DNA of 64,000 nucleotides, taken from Methanosphaerula palustris E1-9c (GTDB taxonomy: Archaea > Halobacteriota > Methanomicrobia > Methanomicrobiales > Methanospirillaceae). How positions within the stretch are numbered: the first letter of the stretch is position 1; the number at the start of each line of letters is the position of its first letter. Made by a program: the position numbers and the translations under genes. The stretch lies in assembly GCF_000021965.1 (NCBI RefSeq), contig NC_011832.1, forward strand, positions 1,674,001-1,738,000, written 5' to 3'. This document shows positions 27,254 through 37,042 of this stretch, in pieces. Under the pieces are notes generated by a model. The model was not told the origin of the DNA. It saw only the letters and a list, made by a program, of their open reading frames with translations, and made no database searches.

Positions 27254-27362
27254 GAACTTATCAGCAGAGCAGGTCTACCAGTTCGGGCTGCTCTTCGGGT
27301 ACCTAAAGTACCAGTTCACAATATCTTACCCAAGAACGCCGGCCCTAATCGAGAGATGGTGA
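27254..27362 (+). pseudogene. nitroreductase C-terminal remnant
   Basis: The frame reads QVYQFGLLFGYLKYQFT then YPRTPALIERW and a stop. It aligns with the end of the ferredoxin-nitroreductase at 14453-14542 (RVYQFALFFGYPKFTS then RKPARIEWR). No upstream part of the gene is present. It is therefore a short 3' relic of a paralog. Confidence 0.7.
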
Positions 27363-27417
27363 GAGAAACCTTATCCATTCATCAGTTCACATTCTGCGCA
27401 AGGGAGATGATCTATTC

Positions 27418-28563
27418 ATGTTGTATAGGAGGATGAAGAACCTCGATAAGGACCTCTCGATCCTGGGATTCGGGTGCATGCGCCTCCCGCTCTCAGACGA
27501 CGGGAGCATCGACGAGCCACTGGCGACAGCGATGGTCAGGGACGCGATCGATCGGGGAGTGAACTATATCGATACCGCCTATCCATATCACAACGGGGAG
27601 AGCGAACTGTTCCTTGGACGTGCACTATCGGACGGATACCGTGAACGGGTGAACCTCGCGACAAAACTGCCGAGCTGGCTGGTACATTCTCGCGAGGATA
27701 TGGACTGCTACCTGAACGAACAGTTAGAAAAACTGCAGACCAACCATATTGACTGTTACCTGGTCCACGGCCTGAACAGTGTCTTATGGAAAGACCTGGT
27801 CCCGCTCGGCCTCACCGAGTTTCTGGACGATGCAATCGCCGATGGTCGGATCGGAGCTGCAGGCTTCTCGTTTCATGACCCTTCAGGGGATGTCTTTAAA
27901 GAGATTGTCGACGGGTACGACTGGACCTTCGCTCAGATCCAGTACAACTTCATGGATGAGGACTACCAGGCCGGGACTGCAGGACTTCAGTATGCCGCAG
28001 AGAAGGGGCTCGGACTGGTGATCATGGAGCCAATCCGCGGGGGAATGCTGGCCACAAGGATCCCTGCCATCCAGAAGATCTGGACCAGGGCATCGACGCA
28101 GCGGACCCCTGCAGAGTGGGCGCTCCGCTGGGTCTGGAATCATCCAGAGGTGACAGTCGTCCTCTCCGGGATGTCGACGCCGGAGCAGGTCCGGCAGAAC
28201 ATCGCAACAGCCGATCAAGGTCACCCAAATTCCCTCTCCGAGGGGGAACTCCGACTCTATGATCTGGTCAGGCACGAATACACAAAGCGTATCAGGGTGC
28301 CATGCACAGGCTGCAAATATTGTATGCCCTGCCCATCCGGTGTGAACATTCCAGAGTGCTTCGCCCACTACAATGCCGGAACGATCTTCGAAGACCCGGG
28401 TGTCGCAAACATCAACTACACGATTGCCACCGGGTCGTTCTTTGGCGGTTCCCCATCGTGCGCCTCACAGTGCACAGAATGCGGGGCATGCGAAGAACAG
28501 TGTCCGCAGGGGATTCATATCCGGGAGCGGCTCAAGGAGGTCGCAATGTACTTTGGAAGGTAA
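27418..28563 (+). CDS. aldo/keto reductase with C-terminal ferredoxin domain
   Basis: The 381-aa protein starts with an AKR barrel: GFGCMRLPL, then catalytic D and Y in NYIDTAYPYHNGESE, K in ATKLPS and H in LVHGLN. The C-terminal 90 residues carry two cysteine sets, CTGCKYCMPCPSGVN and CTECGACEEQCPQGI, typical of the 4Fe-4S-containing AKR subgroup common in anaerobes. It is likely a cytoplasmic oxidoreductase linked to ferredoxin; the substrate is unknown. GGGAG lies about 12 bases before the ATG. Confidence 0.92.
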   Translation: MLYRRMKNLDKDLSILGFGCMRLPLSDDGSIDEPLATAMVRDAIDRGVNYIDTAYPYHNGESELFLGRALSDGYRERVNLATKLPSWLVHSREDMDCYLNEQLEKLQTNHIDCYLVHGLNSVLWKDLVPLGLTEFLDDAIADGRIGAAGFSFHDPSGDVFKEIVDGYDWTFAQIQYNFMDEDYQAGTAGLQYAAEKGLGLVIMEPIRGGMLATRIPAIQKIWTRASTQRTPAEWALRWVWNHPEVTVVLSGMSTPEQVRQNIATADQGHPNSLSEGELRLYDLVRHEYTKRIRVPCTGCKYCMPCPSGVNIPECFAHYNAGTIFEDPGVANINYTIATGSFFGGSPSCASQCTECGACEEQCPQGIHIRERLKEVAMYFGR

Positions 28564-28631
28564 AAAAGAGAATGATGAAGCGCCGGGAATCCCAACGCCC
28601 TTTTTTGATTCAGATCGATTCATTCAGTATC

Positions 28632-30053
28632 TCAGTCTGCCGATGCACCCGGTAGGGATATCAACTGACTGATATGATACCTGGCCCAGGCATACCCGAG
28701 CAGCCCGCCGAGAATGTCTCCGATCACGATCCCCCACCAGACTCCATGTTCTCCCATACCAAGGACGACACCAAGAACATAGGCGAAGACGGCAATGAAG
28801 AGCAGGTTCCGGAACAGACTGACGATCAACGAGTTAACGCCCCGACCCAGCCCCTGAAATACACAGCCTGACATGATACCCGGCGGTACGAACGGATAGA
28901 AGAAACACATCGTCGCCAGGAAGGCTGCAATCGTCGGAGAAAGATGAGCGCTCTCCGGAGCGTATGCGAAGAGATAGGCGATCTGCTGGGAGAAGACGTA
29001 GGTCACCACACTGATCAGAAGGGTGATAGCGATTCCAAATCCAACCGAGAAACGGTGGATCACCCGCAGACGCTTATACAGACGTGCACCATAGGCTGCC
29101 CCGGTGACTGCAGTCACGGCGGTACCAATTGCTACCACCGGAATGATAGCAAACATCACAACCCGCCAGCCAGCCGTATAAACAGCGACTGCGTCGGTGC
29201 CAGCGACGATCACCAGAATTCCGTTGAGAATGATGGCAAGCGCCGACATCAGTACGAACTCCAGGCTCGCCGGGAGTCCGACCTTCAGGACGTCTGTCAC
29301 GATCGCCCGGTCGGGTTTGAAATGCTGCCACGAGAGCGAGATGTAGGTGTCCCGCTTCACAAAGAACCAGTAGAGCAGGACAACTGATACAAATCCAACA
29401 GAGATGAGCGTCCCCCAGGCCGCACCTGCGATCCCCAGACCCGCCGTATAGATCAGCAACGGGTCGAGAACCATATTGATGAGCGAGGAGGCGACCATCG
29501 CGTACATGGTCCGTTTAGCGTCCCCCTCGGCACGGAGAATCGCGTACCCGATATTGGAGAAGAGGAGCAGAACGGTCCCGGCGAAGATCACCTGGCCGTA
29601 CTCAGCTGCAAGTCCAGCCGTCTTCCCTGCTCCGAAGAGGAGGGCGATCGGCTGGGCGAAGAGGATCAGGGGAACCGTGAGGATCGCTGAGATGGCGAGC
29701 ATCAACAAGAGCGCATGGACTGCAGCGCTGTCCGCTCCTTCCCTATCCTCCGCCCCGATCCGTCGTGATATCACCGAGGTGACCCCTGCACCAAGCCCAG
29801 CCCCAAGCCCCATAATAATCATGAAGAGCGGGGTGATGAACCCGACAGCTGCCATAGCATCAGAGCCGAGCCCGGCCACCCAGATAGCATTCACTATGTT
29901 GTACAGCGACATCAACAGCATCGCTACGATCATCGGTCCGGAGAGTTTGAGGATCGCCTTCTTTGGGTCACCCCGTAAGAGTGAGACACCAGCGGTCTCT
30001 GCCTTCATCTTCAGATCTGTGTTTTGAGTGACTTCTGGATTAGATTCTGTCAT
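28632..30053 (-). CDS. MATE-family multidrug/sodium antiporter
   Basis: The roughly 473-aa protein has twelve predicted helices in two similar halves and family features such as the LYNIVNAIWVAGLGSDAMAAVG start and a GLGAGLGAGVTSVISRRIG segment. It probably exports cationic compounds using a proton or sodium gradient. The ATG at 30053 follows GAGG by nine bases and lies within the last codons of the marR-like gene (14-base overlap), so the two are one operon and the MarR protein likely represses it. Confidence 0.92.
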   Translation of the reverse strand: MTESNPEVTQNTDLKMKAETAGVSLLRGDPKKAILKLSGPMIVAMLLMSLYNIVNAIWVAGLGSDAMAAVGFITPLFMIIMGLGAGLGAGVTSVISRRIGAEDREGADSAAVHALLLMLAISAILTVPLILFAQPIALLFGAGKTAGLAAEYGQVIFAGTVLLLFSNIGYAILRAEGDAKRTMYAMVASSLINMVLDPLLIYTAGLGIAGAAWGTLISVGFVSVVLLYWFFVKRDTYISLSWQHFKPDRAIVTDVLKVGLPASLEFVLMSALAIILNGILVIVAGTDAVAVYTAGWRVVMFAIIPVVAIGTAVTAVTGAAYGARLYKRLRVIHRFSVGFGIAITLLISVVTYVFSQQIAYLFAYAPESAHLSPTIAAFLATMCFFYPFVPPGIMSGCVFQGLGRGVNSLIVSLFRNLLFIAVFAYVLGVVLGMGEHGVWWGIVIGDILGGLLGYAWARYHISQLISLPGASAD

Positions 30054-30507
30054 GTGAGGGTTCCTCACGATTACGGATATTTCTGATACAATTCATCGCA
30101 ATTCTGTTCAGGAGGGCGTTGAGATCTACGCGTTCTTCTGGCGAGAGACCATCACAGACCTGATCATCCCACTCCTGATCGATCATCTGTATTTTAGAGA
30201 CAATCTGTTCTCCTTTCTCCGTCAACAGGAGCCTGAACGCCCGCCGGTTGACCGGGTCAGGAGTCCGGCTGATATAGCCAGTATCCTCGAGTTTACGGGC
30301 TGCACGGGCGATCGCTCCCTTGTCGAGGTGAAGATGCCTAGCCAGAGATTCCTGCGTAATGTTCTGCTGATGGGAGAGATGCATGAGAAGCGGAAACTGC
30401 CCTGATGAGAGGTCATAGGGGCGGAGCCGGTAGTTCATCATGATCCCGTGGGTTCTGGCAATAACCGAAACAAGCCCTGCTAACGGGATCTCTTCGTCTT
30501 CTCTCAA
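30040..30507 (-). CDS. MarR-family transcriptional regulator
   Basis: The 155-aa protein has the MarR winged helix: YDLSSGQFPLLMHLSHQQNITQESLARHLHLDKGAIARAARKLEDTGYI, followed by the wing RTPDPVNRRAFRLLLTEKG. It should bind DNA as a dimer and respond to small phenolic or toxic ligands. The stop overlaps the start of the MATE gene, so control of the pump is likely. Upstream bases 30542-30570 hold symmetric GTTGTC/GACAAC sites suited to autoregulation. Confidence 0.92.
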   Translation of the reverse strand: MREDEEIPLAGLVSVIARTHGIMMNYRLRPYDLSSGQFPLLMHLSHQQNITQESLARHLHLDKGAIARAARKLEDTGYISRTPDPVNRRAFRLLLTEKGEQIVSKIQMIDQEWDDQVCDGLSPEERVDLNALLNRIAMNCIRNIRNREEPSHDRI

Positions 30508-30541
30508 GTGGATCAGTACTTGGTTCAGAACTGGGATAAAC

Positions 30542-30570
30542 GTTGTCGTCGCAACAGTTGATTTGACAAC
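30542..30570. promoter_or_regulatory. putative MarR operator
   Basis: GTTGTC at 30542-30547 and GACAAC at 30565-30570 are inverted half-sites; further CAAC and GTTG elements lie between them. The site is 35 bases upstream of the marR start. Assignment rests on symmetry and position. Confidence 0.4.
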
Positions 30571-30633
30571 AAATGAAGTGGATGTACCCCGTACCGCCGC
30601 CCGAATGATCAGGAGCCATCCCCGGGTATCAGA

Positions 30634-32070
30634 TCAGGTGGCGGTAGCCGGGAGCGTGAAGTAGAAGGTCGTTCCCCTCCCGACCGTCGAAGTGACTCGA
30701 ATCTGCCCGCCATGTCGGTCGAGGATCTTCCTGGCGATGGTGAGGCCGATCCCGGTCCCTTCGTACTCCTGCCGGGTATGGAGCCGCTGGAAGATCACAA
30801 AGATGCGCTCGAAGTAATCTGATTCGATCCCGATTCCGTTATCTGCAACCGAGAACTCCCAGAACTGTCCGATCCTGCCGGCCCTGACATGGATCATCGG
30901 CACCACCCCGGGGCGGTGAAATTTCACCGCATTGCTGATCAGATTCGTGAAGAGCTGAACCATCTGCATCCGGTCTGCCATCACCATCGGCAGCGGCTCA
31001 TGGGTGATAGTCGCTCCAGAGGATTGGATCATCTGGTTCAGGCCTTCCTCCACATCGACCAGCACGGCCTCGATATTGGTCTCTGTGAACTGTGGTTCAC
31101 TGGCATTGATACGGGAGAACGCAAGCACATCCTGAATCAGCATCTGCATCCGGAGACCACCTTCGACGATGTACTCCAGAAATTCATCAGCATCTGCGTC
31201 TAATTTCCCCCGGTACCGCCGGTCCAGCATCTGGCTGTACGAGACGATCGACCGCAACGGTTCCTGTAGATCATGGCTCGCGATGTACGCAAACCGCTGT
31301 AGATCCTCGTTCGACCGCTGCAGTCTCCCGGCGTACTCCTTCAGGCTCTCCTCTGCCTTCTTGCGCTCAGATATATCCGTCGCCACAACAAGCACGCTGT
31401 CACACTCTCCCTCCGGATTCAGCATGGGAACCTTGGCCGTGGTGAACCAGTGGATCTGTCCATCCGCTCCGAAAAGCGCTGCTTCTGAGTGGATCTCATT
31501 TTTACTGTGAATCACTTCTGCGTTCTCATCATGGAGGTGGCGGATCTGATCCGCAGTATCCAGGAACCTGAAATCTTCGTCGGTCTTCCCGATCATCCCG
31601 TCGACAGTCGTGCCGAAGAATCGAGCCGTTGCCAAATTTGCCTGGAGGAAATGCCCCCCAAAGTCTTTCACAAAGATCAGGCTGTCGGCCGAATCAATGA
31701 TCTTCCGTAGAGAACGTGCAGATTTCTGCCTGGCCTCCACCTGATCGGTATATGTCTGGATCCCTATTGCAGCGATGACAAGGATCAGACAGAACAATGC
31801 CCGGTCGAGGACGGTCTCAAAAAGATTTGCCGGGGAGGTGAAGAGAAGACTGATGATGATGAGAACAATTGAAACCCCTGCAACAGCGAAAGGCGCCCAC
31901 CGCTGCCGGAGCCAGATGGTCAGGATCAGAGGGAGGACGTACGGCGTCAGAACCCTGAATTCAGAAGGCGTGACCAGGTCAATGAAGAAGATGACAGTTA
32001 TCGAGATGATGATCAGAGCAGGTATCAGGAGGTCAGAAATATACTGATGTTTCCACTCTTCTGGACTCAC
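30634..32070 (-). CDS. membrane PAS histidine kinase
   Basis: The 478-aa protein has four N-terminal membrane helices (about 12-110), a PAS domain (about 125-240; DSADSLIFVKDFGGHFLQAN), a short coiled coil, the phospho-acceptor helix FAYIASHDLQEPLRSIVSYS and an ATP-binding domain (NLISNAVKF, DNGIGIE, GTGIGLTIARKIL). It starts with GTG at 32070 after AAAGG. No response regulator is adjacent. The HisKA region is very similar to that of the kinase at 34680-37025. The signal is unknown. Confidence 0.9.
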   Translation of the reverse strand: MSPEEWKHQYISDLLIPALIIISITVIFFIDLVTPSEFRVLTPYVLPLILTIWLRQRWAPFAVAGVSIVLIIISLLFTSPANLFETVLDRALFCLILVIAAIGIQTYTDQVEARQKSARSLRKIIDSADSLIFVKDFGGHFLQANLATARFFGTTVDGMIGKTDEDFRFLDTADQIRHLHDENAEVIHSKNEIHSEAALFGADGQIHWFTTAKVPMLNPEGECDSVLVVATDISERKKAEESLKEYAGRLQRSNEDLQRFAYIASHDLQEPLRSIVSYSQMLDRRYRGKLDADADEFLEYIVEGGLRMQMLIQDVLAFSRINASEPQFTETNIEAVLVDVEEGLNQMIQSSGATITHEPLPMVMADRMQMVQLFTNLISNAVKFHRPGVVPMIHVRAGRIGQFWEFSVADNGIGIESDYFERIFVIFQRLHTRQEYEGTGIGLTIARKILDRHGGQIRVTSTVGRGTTFYFTLPATAT

Positions 32071-32253
32071 CTGCCTTTCCTGCTCACCCAGTACCAGTCT
32101 GATGTTCCCCCTCCGGGACTATGTATCTGATCACAGTACTCATCCATCCTTATCTTTTTACGTGATAAGTGCTTCCCCTTGGATCGAGGAGAGGAATATG
32201 CAATCAGGATCAGATTTCATAGAAAAAAGGGGTTCTTTCATAGAGGGAGGAGA

Positions 32254-32934
32254 TCAGATCGGCTCCCCTGCGTTAACCATTCCCGGGATCCGATACCGCA
32301 CCTCTAGATAATTGGCCATCCATGTCGCGATCGTGACCAGCGCCAGGTACACCAGTCCAACGACTGCAAACGTCTCAGTGTACGTGAAGTACTTAGCTGC
32401 GACGATCTTGCCGGCTCCAGTCACCTCGATACAGGTCAGCATGTAGGCCAGGGACGAGTACTTGATCAGGTAGATCATCTCGTTGGCGATCCCAGGGATA
32501 GCCCGCCGCATCGCCTGCGGCAGCATGACATAGCGGATTGCCTGCCTGCGAGTCATACCCAGAGCAAGGGCGGCGGTCATCTGCCCGTCCCGGATCGAGC
32601 CCAGTGCACCCCGGATATATTCTGAGGTGTAGGCTCCATTACAGAGGATGAACCCAAGCACCGAGGCGACGAAAGCGGAGAACCGAATCCCGACCGAGGG
32701 CAGACCGAAGTAGATGATGAAGAGCAGGATCAACAACGGACATCCCTTGACGAGCAGCACAAAGAGCCGGCAGACCGAGGCCGTGAACGGACTCCCATAG
32801 GTCCTGCCGAGGGCGACCCCGATCCCGGTCAGCAGCCCGAACGGCGCCGAACAGGCGACCAGACCGAGCGTGACCAGCAGCCCGCTGCCGATGGCAGGCA
32901 AGAGGATCGTCAGGATAAAGTCCGGTGTCGTCAT
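32254..32934 (-). CDS. polar amino-acid ABC transporter permease
   Basis: The roughly 226-aa protein starts MTTPDFILTILLPAIG and has five or six helices with the family coupling motif seen as MTAALALGMTRRQAIRYVMLPQA. It belongs to the HisMQ/GlnP permease family. It lies eight bases after the ATPase gene and is the second permease of a three-gene operon. The frame extends upstream into the ATPase gene, but that part is non-native in composition. Confidence 0.9.
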   Translation of the reverse strand: MTTPDFILTILLPAIGSGLLVTLGLVACSAPFGLLTGIGVALGRTYGSPFTASVCRLFVLLVKGCPLLILLFIIYFGLPSVGIRFSAFVASVLGFILCNGAYTSEYIRGALGSIRDGQMTAALALGMTRRQAIRYVMLPQAMRRAIPGIANEMIYLIKYSSLAYMLTCIEVTGAGKIVAAKYFTYTETFAVVGLVYLALVTIATWMANYLEVRYRIPGMVNAGEPI

Positions 32935-32941
32935 CTGGTGA

Positions 32942-33706
32942 TCATCTCTGCTGCCCCATCGGCCCGGCATGGTCGCCGAGGTGGGAGAGGAATGCCCGGG
33001 TCCGCTGGAAGTCTGGGTTGTTCTGCATCTCCTGCGGAGTGCCACGTTCGACGATCTGCCCCTTCTCCATGAACAGGATCTCAGAAGCCACCGAGAGCGC
33101 AAAACTCATCTCGTGGGTGATGATCAGCATCGTCATTCCACTTCTAGCCAGGTCACGGATGATCTCAAGCACCTCGCTGATCCGTTCTGGGTCGAGTGCT
33201 GAGGTCGGCTCGTCAAAGAGCATGACATCCGGGTCCCCGGCGAGAGCCCGAGCGATCGCGACCCGCTGTTGCTGCCCGCCCGAGAGTTCGGCCGGGTAAC
33301 AATCCGCCTTGTCCAGGAGACCGACCCGTTCGAGCTCCTGCAGGGCCTTTGTATGGGCCTCGTCCCGGCTGAGCCCCTGCACCCGAATCAGGGCGAGCTC
33401 AATGTTCTTCACCGCGGTCAGATGGTCGAAGAGGTAGAAGTTTTGAAAGACCATCCCCATCTTCTGCCGGAAGTAGTTGATCCGCGGGGAGGTGGCGGTC
33501 ACCTCCTCCCCATGGAGACGCACTGTTCCGGTGTCAGGTGGTGTCAACTGGTTGATACAGCGCAGCAGGGTCGTCTTCCCGGTCCCGGACGGACCGATAA
33601 AGACCTTGGTCTCTCCTTTCTTCACAGAAAACGAGACCGAGCGCAAGACCTGGCTGGTCCCAAACGTCTTGGAGAGGTTCTCCACACTGAGTATCACATC
33701 GTCCAT
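32942..33706 (-). CDS. polar amino-acid ABC transporter ATP-binding protein
   Basis: The 254-aa ATPase has Walker A GPSGTGKTT (about 38-46), Q-loop MVFQNFYLFDH, signature LSGGQQQRVAIARAL, Walker B VMLFDEPTSALDP and the switch His in IITHEMS. The D-loop and sequence are those of GlnQ/HisP-type importers. The gene lies between two permease genes; four bases separate it from the first. No binding protein is in the operon; the nearest is the lipoprotein at 39627-40490. Confidence 0.93.
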   Translation of the reverse strand: MDDVILSVENLSKTFGTSQVLRSVSFSVKKGETKVFIGPSGTGKTTLLRCINQLTPPDTGTVRLHGEEVTATSPRINYFRQKMGMVFQNFYLFDHLTAVKNIELALIRVQGLSRDEAHTKALQELERVGLLDKADCYPAELSGGQQQRVAIARALAGDPDVMLFDEPTSALDPERISEVLEIIRDLARSGMTMLIITHEMSFALSVASEILFMEKGQIVERGTPQEMQNNPDFQRTRAFLSHLGDHAGPMGQQR

Positions 33707-33710
33707 AATA

Positions 33711-34388
33711 TCAGACTCCTCCGGTTCCGAATCCCGGGATCCGGTAGCGCTTCTCCACGAAATGGAAGATCTTCAGCCCGCCATAATTGAGCAGGATATA
33801 GATCCCAGCACAGATCAGAAAGACCGGCATCGGCTGGTAGGTCTGGGTGACAATATTGTTGGCCCGGGTCAGAATCTCCATGATCCCGATGGCATAGCAG
33901 ACCGCAGAGTCGGTCAGCAGGATCGGGTACTCGTTGGACCAGCCAGGAAGGGCGATCCGGAAAGCCTGGGGCAGGATCACACTGGTGATCGCCTGCACCC
34001 GGCTCATGCCGAGCGACCGGGCGGCCAGCATCTGCCCGTCCCCAATCGACTGGATCGCCCCGCGGAAGATCTGTGACTGGTATGCCCCGCTCCGCAGCCC
34101 GAGGACCACGATCCCGACGAAGAACGGATCTACATCGAGCCCTGCCAGCGGAAAGAGCCCAAAGTAAAAGAGGAAGAGGAGGACCAGATTCGGGAGACCA
34201 CGGAATATCCAGACATAGGTCGCAACAATCGCACTGAGCAGCCGTTTTCCGTACACCTGCGCAAGCGCCATCGGGACGCCGATCAGAAATCCAAGCAGCA
34301 GTGAGGAGAGAACCAGGCCAAGAGTGACCCAGATCCCACCGAGAAGATAGGGAAATGAGCCGATGAGCGCCTGAACCAGGTCGGTCAC
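33711..34388 (-). CDS. polar amino-acid ABC transporter permease
   Basis: The 225-aa protein has the HisMQ-type layout of about five helices with the EAA-like loop GQMLAARSLGMSRVQAITSVILPQA, which contacts the ATPase. It is first in the permease-ATPase-permease operon. Two different permeases suggest a heterodimeric membrane channel. The upstream 290 bases to the kinase gene at 34680 carry no gene; a likely TATA element lies around 34440. Confidence 0.9.
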   Translation of the reverse strand: MTDLVQALIGSFPYLLGGIWVTLGLVLSSLLLGFLIGVPMALAQVYGKRLLSAIVATYVWIFRGLPNLVLLFLFYFGLFPLAGLDVDPFFVGIVVLGLRSGAYQSQIFRGAIQSIGDGQMLAARSLGMSRVQAITSVILPQAFRIALPGWSNEYPILLTDSAVCYAIGIMEILTRANNIVTQTYQPMPVFLICAGIYILLNYGGLKIFHFVEKRYRIPGFGTGGV

Positions 34389-34679
34389 CTGCTGTCAGCC
34401 CCCGATGATTGCATACAAGATCGTATGCATCCAAAACCTGATATATTCAACTCAAAAACAGACAGGTATTTCTGTGGAAGGAAAGGGGGGCACACCCTCA
34501 TGGCAGTTCTGTGTCCCTGAGATCTTTTCAGGGGTGACGCCTGATTGGTTCAGACGTGCTGAGTATGTCGACATCCAAATGGTCCGCAGCCCGACACCGT
34601 ATCCGGCCTGATCGATGATCAATGGTACATCAGGGTCTCTACAAAATGAGCGAACTGCTGAGCCCCGGAAGATGTGACG

Positions 34680-37025
34680 TCATACATCCGTATCTCTCCC
34701 CTTAATGCTTTCTCCTGGCAGGGTGAAGTGAAATATGGACCCCTTACCGGGCGTGGACTCAACCCATATTTTTCCCCCATGTCGCGCGACGATCTTTCTG
34801 ACGATCGCAAGCCCGATCCCGGTTCCTTCATACTCGTCCTTCGTCTGGAGCCGGCTGAACATCTCGAAGATCTGGTCGAAGTACTCAGGTTCGATCCCGA
34901 TTCCGTTGTCCCTGACCGCGAACTCCCACCAACCGCCCTGACGAACGGCAGAGACCCAGACGACAACCGGTACCTCCGGCCGCCGGTACTTGATCGCATT
35001 CCCGATCAGGTTTGTAAAGACCTGCTCGAGCTGCGGTGGGTCGGCCATGACGATCGGCAGCGGATCGACGGTCACCACGGCACCGATCTCCAGGATCAGG
35101 GTTTCAAGCGAGCGAATAGTATCGGCGACCACCGTGCGAGCATCAGTCGGGGCGAACGATTGTACCTGTGTCTCTATCCGGGAGACCAGGAGCAGATCTT
35201 TGATCAGATTCTGCATCCGCACGCCACCATCGACGATGAATCGGATGTAATCATCGGCGTCCTTATCGAACTTTCCCCTATATCGGCGATCGAGGAGCTG
35301 GCTGAAGCTGACGATCGATCGCAGCGGCGCCTGCAGGTCGTGACTTGCGATGTACGCGAATCGTTGGAGCTCCTCGTTGCTCACCTGTAACCGTTCAGAG
35401 TAGATTTTCAGGGATTCCTCAATCTCTTTCCGTTTGGTGATGTCCCTGATGATCATCGTCGACATAATGGCGCCGTTCCGGTCTGTGAAGAGGGCCGAGG
35501 TCACCTCCCCCGGAAAGAGTGTCCCGTCCTTCCGTCGATACGTCAGTTCTCCACTGAACCGGCCGGTCCGGGCCCGTTCCTCGTAGGCGGCCGTGAATCT
35601 GGGATCTGATTCATCGATGAGCGAGGCCCGGCCGGCCTGTATCAGTTCCTCCTCGGTCATGCCGAAGATCTGAGAGGCCCCTGCATTGGCTGCAAGAATA
35701 GAGCCGTCTGGCAAGCTGAGCAGGACGGCATCGATGCTTTTCTCGACCAGGGAGCGATACCGATCCTCACTCTCAGCCAGCGCCTCCTCCGCCTGCTTTC
35801 GCTCGGTGATGTTATGGAACACCACGGCGACCCGACCCCCGCGGACCGGGAACGCGGCGATACGGTACCAGCGTCCAACCACAGGGAACGGCTCCTCGAA
35901 CTGCATAGCTGCCCCTGTTCTGTGGACCTCAAGGAACCGGTCGAACCAGGGGAGGGTAAGCTCCGGACGGATCTTGAAGGCGGTCCATCCCGCGATCTCG
36001 GCGGCCGGCCGACCCAACTCCTGGGCGAGGGCTGCATTGACCTCGACCAGGCGGATGTCGATTGGTTTACCATCGGGGGAGTACACAGTCTCGCAGATCG
36101 CACAGGCATCGACCATGTTATCCATGAACGACCGCGCTTCCGCCTCGCTCTCGGCCAGGGCTCGCTCGATCGCCTTTCGTTCGCTGATATCGTGGCTTGT
36201 GCCGATCACTGCGACGAACTCACCATCCTCGTCGAAGACCGGTGCCTGGTTCACATGGATAGGAAAGAGATGGCCGTCGCGATGGTGAACCTGGAACTCG
36301 CCAGACCAGGCATTGCCGGAGCCGAGCTGCTCGGCCATACGATCGGCGTCGTCCTGCGACAGTTCGCGCACAACGGCCTCGTTCAGGCTCTGTCCCATCG
36401 CCTCGGCTTCTTTCCAGCCGTACGTCCGTGTGGCCGACCAGTTCCAGTAGATGATCCGGCCGGCAGGATCGGTTGCGATGACTGCGTCGGCGACGGCGTC
36501 GAGCATGCGGCTCTGGAGATGCAGACGGTCGTAGTCCTCCTTCCGGTCGCTGATCACGACGCTCAGCTTCGGCGACCCGTCCACCATGATCGGGGTCATC
36601 GAGACCAGCACGGGAAATGACCCGGCGCCACTGCAGACGAGCATTTCGCCCCTGCCCGGGCCGGTCAGGGACCTGGTGAGCAGTTCGTCGAAGCGACTCC
36701 GATCCCGGGGTGCGATATGATCGCGGAGAGAGGTGCCGATGATCGCAGAGAGACGCTGCCGGCGCATTGCGACGAAGGCCGTGTTGGCGTACAGGATCAT
36801 TCCGGTCACCGTCAGGGTGAGGGCCCCCTCCTGGATCTTCTCGACAAGGACGCGGTACAGGTGGTCCGCCCCTTCCAGCGTGTAGATCTCCTTACGCCCC
36901 TCTTTCGAGACGACGATCGCGTCCACCTCGCCGGACTGAATCGCATCCAGCGTCTCTTCGAGTTCCCGGTTCCGGGAACGCAGGTCTTCGAGCTCCTGCC
37001 TGAGCCTCTCCATCTCCTGTTTCAT
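34680..37025 (-). CDS. multi-PAS cytoplasmic histidine kinase, Kai-operon partner
   Basis: The 781-aa protein begins with a coiled coil (RLRQELEDLRSRNRELEETLDAI) and a conserved GEVDAIVVS region. Four PAS domains follow (about 55-165, 172-285, 290-410, 415-530). The phospho-acceptor helix is FAYIASHDLQAPLRSIVSFS and the ATP-binding domain has NLIGNAIKY, DNGIGIE and GTGIGLAIVRKIV. It has no membrane helix and no KaiB-like sensor domain as in cyanobacterial SasA. It is the last gene of kaiC-kaiB-kaiB-kinase, 17 bases after kaiB, so it may read out the Kai state. No response regulator is nearby. Confidence 0.88.
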   Translation of the reverse strand: MKQEMERLRQELEDLRSRNRELEETLDAIQSGEVDAIVVSKEGRKEIYTLEGADHLYRVLVEKIQEGALTLTVTGMILYANTAFVAMRRQRLSAIIGTSLRDHIAPRDRSRFDELLTRSLTGPGRGEMLVCSGAGSFPVLVSMTPIMVDGSPKLSVVISDRKEDYDRLHLQSRMLDAVADAVIATDPAGRIIYWNWSATRTYGWKEAEAMGQSLNEAVVRELSQDDADRMAEQLGSGNAWSGEFQVHHRDGHLFPIHVNQAPVFDEDGEFVAVIGTSHDISERKAIERALAESEAEARSFMDNMVDACAICETVYSPDGKPIDIRLVEVNAALAQELGRPAAEIAGWTAFKIRPELTLPWFDRFLEVHRTGAAMQFEEPFPVVGRWYRIAAFPVRGGRVAVVFHNITERKQAEEALAESEDRYRSLVEKSIDAVLLSLPDGSILAANAGASQIFGMTEEELIQAGRASLIDESDPRFTAAYEERARTGRFSGELTYRRKDGTLFPGEVTSALFTDRNGAIMSTMIIRDITKRKEIEESLKIYSERLQVSNEELQRFAYIASHDLQAPLRSIVSFSQLLDRRYRGKFDKDADDYIRFIVDGGVRMQNLIKDLLLVSRIETQVQSFAPTDARTVVADTIRSLETLILEIGAVVTVDPLPIVMADPPQLEQVFTNLIGNAIKYRRPEVPVVVWVSAVRQGGWWEFAVRDNGIGIEPEYFDQIFEMFSRLQTKDEYEGTGIGLAIVRKIVARHGGKIWVESTPGKGSIFHFTLPGESIKGRDTDV

Positions 37026-37042
37026 AAGGGTCCTTCGCCTCC

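Noticed and set aside
32935-33102. N-terminal extension of the downstream permease
   Set aside because: It reads the ATPase gene's end in another frame and is Arg/Ser-rich; the membrane protein starts at MTTPDF.
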